Below, in pieces: positions 60,662 to 64,000 of a stretch of DNA of 64,000 nt. The DNA is from Chryseobacterium culicis (GTDB taxonomy: Bacteria; Bacteroidota; Bacteroidia; Flavobacteriales; Weeksellaceae), in NCBI RefSeq assembly GCF_900108365.1, contig NZ_FNWQ01000001.1:1302001-1366000 (forward strand). Reading direction: 5' to 3'. Made by a program: the position numbers and the translations under genes. Below the pieces are notes generated by a model that was not told where the DNA came from, ran no database searches, and saw only the letters and a list, made by a program, of their open reading frames with translations. How positions within the stretch are numbered: the first letter of the stretch is position 1; each line of letters opens with the position of its first letter.

Positions 60662-61774
60662 TTATTTTGATAAAAGTGTTATGATCTGTTTACTCATTTC
60701 TACACCGACCGGACGATGGCCGGCTTCCAGTGCCACGACTGCTACGGAAGCGTTCAACTGAGGAATATAAATAGCATCAGTACCCAAACCGCCACCGTGG
60801 TTATACCCTAAATAGCCCGCATACTTAATCTTACGCACTCCAAGGCAATAGTTGATCTCCAAATTTGGCGGCACATCAGTTGTCATTTGATAAAGAATAT
60901 TTTTGTTTTTGATGAGGGAGCCATTAAAAAGCTGCTGAAAGAACAGCGCTATTTCTTTAACGTTGGTTACGATTCCGCCACCGCCATATAAGTCCCATGA
61001 TGGATCCAGATTGTAAGTATCCCATCCAAATTCATCCCAATACTGGTGCGCCTGTTCAGGGGTGTTTCTGCCTGCTTTTTCAAATTTAGCAAAGCGGGTA
61101 ATTTGCAGTCCGTTCTTGTTGTAGCTGAGCAGCTTTCTGATGGAAAGATAGTAGGGACGATGGGTGATATTTTCAATAATTTCGGTAAGTAACACAAAGT
61201 TGATATCCGCATATTTAAAACCTTCACCTGGCTGTGCAAGTGGTTTTCCAAGTTGTGCTGCCCTGGCGATCTGTTCGTCGCGTGTCCATGCATATTGGGG
61301 ATGTTCACCGATAAATTTGAAATAGCCTGCATCTACATAATCCCTGATGCCTGAGGTATGAGAAAGCAGGTGTTTTATGGTTATGCGGGATGTATCATAA
61401 CCTGCCTGGCTAAGTTCTTTTTCAGACCGGGGGCTCAGATATTTTTTGATAGGGTAATCTATAGTAAGTTTTCCTTTTTCCGCAAGCCTCAATAGAGCTG
61501 CCGCAATATAGGGCTTGGTGGTACTGGCTATCAATACCGGCTGATCCACTTTTAGTGTCTGTTGAGTATCTCTGTTGTTGTAGCCCGTAGCGTAACCAAA
61601 AGAAAGTTTTTGATCCGGTGCTTCAACATAGAGTGCAAACCCAACAGCTTTGGGATTGGCAGCGTAAGTGGAATCAGCAATCTTTTTAATTTTTTGCTGC
61701 AGATTTTGTGCATACGAATGTGAGGCTGCAAGAATAATCAGAAGTATGACTTTAAAATTTTTAACAGTGTTCAT
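60662..61774 (-). CDS. Secreted serine hydrolase of the beta-lactamase/penicillin-binding family
   Basis: A 370-residue exported protein (signal peptide ending SHSYAQ). The catalytic motif SxxK is in PVLIASTTKPYIAAALLRLA (S-T-T-K). The second motif is YAD in FKYADINFVLLTEI, where Asn is more usual. The third motif is H-G-G in YNHGGGLGTDAIYI. The family contains class C-like beta-lactamases, D,D-peptidases and esterases; which applies is not clear. It is convergent with the aldo/keto reductase gene and lies downstream of the AraC gene on the minus strand, so it may be part of the SDR-AraC unit. Confidence 0.85.
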   Translation of the reverse strand: MNTVKNFKVILLIILAASHSYAQNLQQKIKKIADSTYAANPKAVGFALYVEAPDQKLSFGYATGYNNRDTQQTLKVDQPVLIASTTKPYIAAALLRLAEKGKLTIDYPIKKYLSPRSEKELSQAGYDTSRITIKHLLSHTSGIRDYVDAGYFKFIGEHPQYAWTRDEQIARAAQLGKPLAQPGEGFKYADINFVLLTEIIENITHRPYYLSIRKLLSYNKNGLQITRFAKFEKAGRNTPEQAHQYWDEFGWDTYNLDPSWDLYGGGGIVTNVKEIALFFQQLFNGSLIKNKNILYQMTTDVPPNLEINYCLGVRKIKYAGYLGYNHGGGLGTDAIYIPQLNASVAVVALEAGHRPVGVEMSKQIITLLSK

Positions 61775-61888
61775 TATATTATTTTACTATTTTTTGGAGC
61801 GGTTTATGTGCAATAACGGGAAATAACATTTACTTATCTATTTTACTTCCTGCATGTGGTAAAGCTGTTTTTACGGTTGATAGTGAGT

Positions 61889-62806
61889 CTAATTATGCCG
61901 TTCTCGGAATTGCAGCGGTGTCAGACCGGTTTTGTTTTTGAAAAGTTTGTTAAATGACTGCGGATACTCAAACCCCAGCTCAAAAGCAATTTCAGCTGCA
62001 GTAAGGTCTGATAAGGACAGCTTTTGTTTGGCAATTTCGATCAGTTTTGCGTGGATATGCTGCTGGGTATTCATCCCAGTCATGCTCCTTAGAAGATCAC
62101 TAAGATAACCATACGATACATTTAGCTTGGCTGAAAAATAACCGACTGACGGAATCCCTCTCTGCACGGATTCTCCTTCTTCATAATACTTGTTGAGGAG
62201 CATTTCAAAGCGCTCTGTTAAAGGGCTGTTTATAGCCTTTCTGGTGATAAACTGCCTCTTATAATAGCGGTTGCTGTAATTAAGCAGCACTTCCAGATAT
62301 GAGAGGATGAGTTCCTGACTTGTATCGTCTATTACCGTTTCAATTTCTTCCCGGATATTCTCAAAAATATGAAGTATTTTATTCCTTTCCTTTTCCGAAA
62401 GATGAAGGGCTTCGTTAATATTGTAGCCAAAAAATCCGAATTTTGTTATTAACCTCGAAAGAGGATGGCCGGCAAAAAAATCAGGATGAACGAAGAGGCT
62501 GCGTCCGCTGCAGATGTCATCATCAATGACGGAAAGAGCCTGCCCCGGAGCTACAAATAATAATCCTCCTTCATCAAAGTCATAGTGCCCCTGTCCATAT
62601 TTCAATTTGCCCTTTAGGTTACTTTTATAGGACACCATGTAAAAGTCGTGAACAAGATATTTTACTTTCGATTCCGGAGCAATGTCAGCATGATTGACAG
62701 AAACAATAAGGGGATGCAGAGGGCTGGAAACGCCCAGCCCTCTGCATAAATCAGTAATTGACTTAAAATAATGCACTTCTTTCTTTTTAACCGATTTATC
62801 GATCAT
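61889..62806 (-). CDS. AraC-family transcriptional regulator, paralog of the 37662 regulator
   Basis: A 305-residue protein. The sensing half contains YKSNLKGKLKYGQGHYDFDE and GGLLFVAPGQALSV, nearly the same as in the 37662-38582 protein. The DNA-binding half reads VGYFSAKLNVSYGYLSDLLR, NTQQHIHAKLIEIAKQKLSL and AAEIAFELGFEYPQSFNKLF. It lies downstream of an SDR gene on the minus strand, the same order as at 36771-38582. The two loci are therefore paralogous regulator-enzyme units, though the SDRs are only distantly alike. Confidence 0.9.
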   Translation of the reverse strand: MIDKSVKKKEVHYFKSITDLCRGLGVSSPLHPLIVSVNHADIAPESKVKYLVHDFYMVSYKSNLKGKLKYGQGHYDFDEGGLLFVAPGQALSVIDDDICSGRSLFVHPDFFAGHPLSRLITKFGFFGYNINEALHLSEKERNKILHIFENIREEIETVIDDTSQELILSYLEVLLNYSNRYYKRQFITRKAINSPLTERFEMLLNKYYEEGESVQRGIPSVGYFSAKLNVSYGYLSDLLRSMTGMNTQQHIHAKLIEIAKQKLSLSDLTAAEIAFELGFEYPQSFNKLFKNKTGLTPLQFRERHN

Positions 62807-62966
62807 GAGTTGATTGTAAAATTTTTATTTAGGTGAATTGATCATTTAAATTTAGCCAATTTTAACAGCTGACACAACTTATGAATACGGATGTTTTTAT
62901 TTGATTCATCTTATATCCTAAACCCGAAGAAGCCCATGATATCAAATATAGTTTTCATGGATCTGC

Positions 62967-63797
62967 TTATTTCGGCAGGAAAATAGTGTTGGTAAATGCC
63001 TGATATTTCTCTTCAGAAGTATTTCTTCGTGCATCCAGAATAGGCTTGATGTCGTCAGTAGGAGAATAGCGTAAACGGTCCGTTCCATCAGTAGCAGCTT
63101 CAAAAATGGCATGCACTACTTTTTCTACTGCATCAGCATCTGCTGTTCCCTGCATTCCATTATAAACTTTGCCAATTTGTTCTAAAAAAGGAAGATAATC
63201 CCCGATCTGCTGTATGGCTAAGCCCTCATCACCCATACGGCTCATAAAGCTGGTTTGCGGTGCTCCTCCGGGTTCAATAATTTTTGCAGCAATACCTAAT
63301 GATGCCAGTTCATACCTCAGTCCTTCTGTCCATCCCTCCAATGCAAATTTCGATGCACTGTAAATCGAAGCCATAGGGAAGCCAATAGCACCTGCACCGG
63401 AGCTGATATTGATAATGATCCCGGATCTTTTGGAGCGGAAATGTGGTAAAATGGCTCTTGTTACATCCATAGCCCCAAATACATTCACATCAAATTGTGC
63501 CTGTACAGCTTCGCGGGATGCACCTTCAAAAATTCCGAACAGGCCATATCCTGCATTATTTACCACTACATCAATATTTCCGAACTGATTTATTCCCTCT
63601 TCGATTGCTTTATCAATAGAATTTTTGTCCTGAACATCCAACTGGCTGATAAGGATATTTTCTGACTTTCCGATATTTTGATCTTTACGGGTATCCCTCA
63701 TTGTGGCAATAACATTCCAGCCCTGAGCCGCGAAATAATTTGCAGTTGCGGCGCCAAAGCCTGATGATGTTCCCGTAATTAATACTGTTTTTTTCAT
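62967..63797 (-). CDS. Short-chain dehydrogenase/reductase (classical SDR)
   Basis: A 276-residue NAD(P)-dependent enzyme. Motifs are VLITGTSSGFGAATA (cofactor binding), IDVVVNNAGYGLFGIFEGAS (NNAG) and a catalytic Ser in INISSGAGAIGFPM with YSASK (Y-x-x-x-K). It is followed by an AraC gene 160 bp downstream and then a serine hydrolase, all on the minus strand. The substrate is unknown. It is the last complete gene; only non-coding DNA follows to the window end. Confidence 0.9.
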   Translation of the reverse strand: MKKTVLITGTSSGFGAATANYFAAQGWNVIATMRDTRKDQNIGKSENILISQLDVQDKNSIDKAIEEGINQFGNIDVVVNNAGYGLFGIFEGASREAVQAQFDVNVFGAMDVTRAILPHFRSKRSGIIINISSGAGAIGFPMASIYSASKFALEGWTEGLRYELASLGIAAKIIEPGGAPQTSFMSRMGDEGLAIQQIGDYLPFLEQIGKVYNGMQGTADADAVEKVVHAIFEAATDGTDRLRYSPTDDIKPILDARRNTSEEKYQAFTNTIFLPK

Positions 63798-64000
63798 TTC
63801 TGTTATTTAATTTGTTTAATATTTTTGACATTGCAAATATCTAACGTATTTCAAATCACGAGTAAACCAGATTAAGGGATTGATGATCCAAAATGAGGAT
63901 TATGTTTTTTTCCGGAAATGCTTCAATCGGCGAATTAGCTATCGTTACACTGCAGTGCTACCTGTTGCAAGCCCTGACAATACTTTACCATAAGTACATT
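63798..64000. other. Upstream region of the SDR gene, to the window edge
   Basis: About 200 bp upstream of the minus-strand SDR gene. It should hold that gene's promoter. No phased repeat like that at 36687-36728 was recognised, and no coding frame is evident. Confidence 0.4.

Noticed and set aside
1..64000. CRISPR array, rRNA or tRNA genes
   Set aside because: No regularly spaced repeat array, rRNA sequence or tRNA cloverleaf was recognised by eye. A tRNAscan or CRISPR search could still find something missed.

Overview
The window looks like chromosomal DNA of a Chryseobacterium-type flavobacterium (Bacteroidota, Weeksellaceae). The evidence is AT-rich DNA, starts with little or no Shine-Dalgarno sequence, several TAnnTTTG promoter boxes, a SusC/SusD pair, proteins carrying the IGINTxxPxxxLDVNG motif, and a paired HTH regulator type I associate with that genus. 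No rRNA, tRNA, CRISPR array or intact insertion sequence was seen. The genus is inferred from sequence style, not from a search.

Layout. 0-3.7 kb: an ABC ATPase cut by the window edge, small secreted proteins, a serine hydrolase, remnants of a LytTR regulator and an acyltransferase, and two copies of a dispersed repeat. 3.7-8.5 kb: a SusD/SusC outer-membrane importer, preceded by a 49-codon Cys/Met-rich reading frame and a hairpin that together resemble an attenuator. 8.8-15.4 kb: a structured repeat and a three-gene RND efflux operon. 15.6-23.9 kb: a TetR/MFS pair with a large operator palindrome, a secreted adenosine deaminase, a YcaQ-like protein, a GT14 glycosyltransferase, a DEAD-box protein that has lost its second domain, a cold-shock protein and a MaoC-type hydratase. 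24-27 kb: a LysR regulator divergent from an alpha/beta hydrolase and an MDR reductase.

27-36 kb holds surface and secreted proteins: three IGINT-motif paralogs (one frameshifted) next to two transposase-like HTH regulators, then a LamG-type operon. 36.7-38.6 kb is an SDR/AraC pair. 39.3-42.3 kb is a markedly AT-rich island with two membrane proteins, one DUF6161-like, bounded by a small HTH gene. 43-45.5 kb encodes a large MG2/TonB-plug-like surface protein.

45.9-51.7 kb is an apparent operon for ergothioneine: egtD and egtB (synthesis), an EgtV/OpuCA-type ATPase, a permease fused to a substrate-binding domain (EgtU/OpuCB-CC type), and a PLP C-S lyase that could serve as EgtE. The binding domain is circularly permuted relative to the usual order. 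This is the most striking single observation in the window.

52-64 kb is an accessory block of sugar- or carbonyl-directed oxidoreductases (two epimerase-type SDRs, two aldo/keto reductases, one classical SDR), a cupin and a serine hydrolase, mixed with four AraC regulators. Phased direct repeats upstream of two of these genes share one consensus and point to a local regulon.
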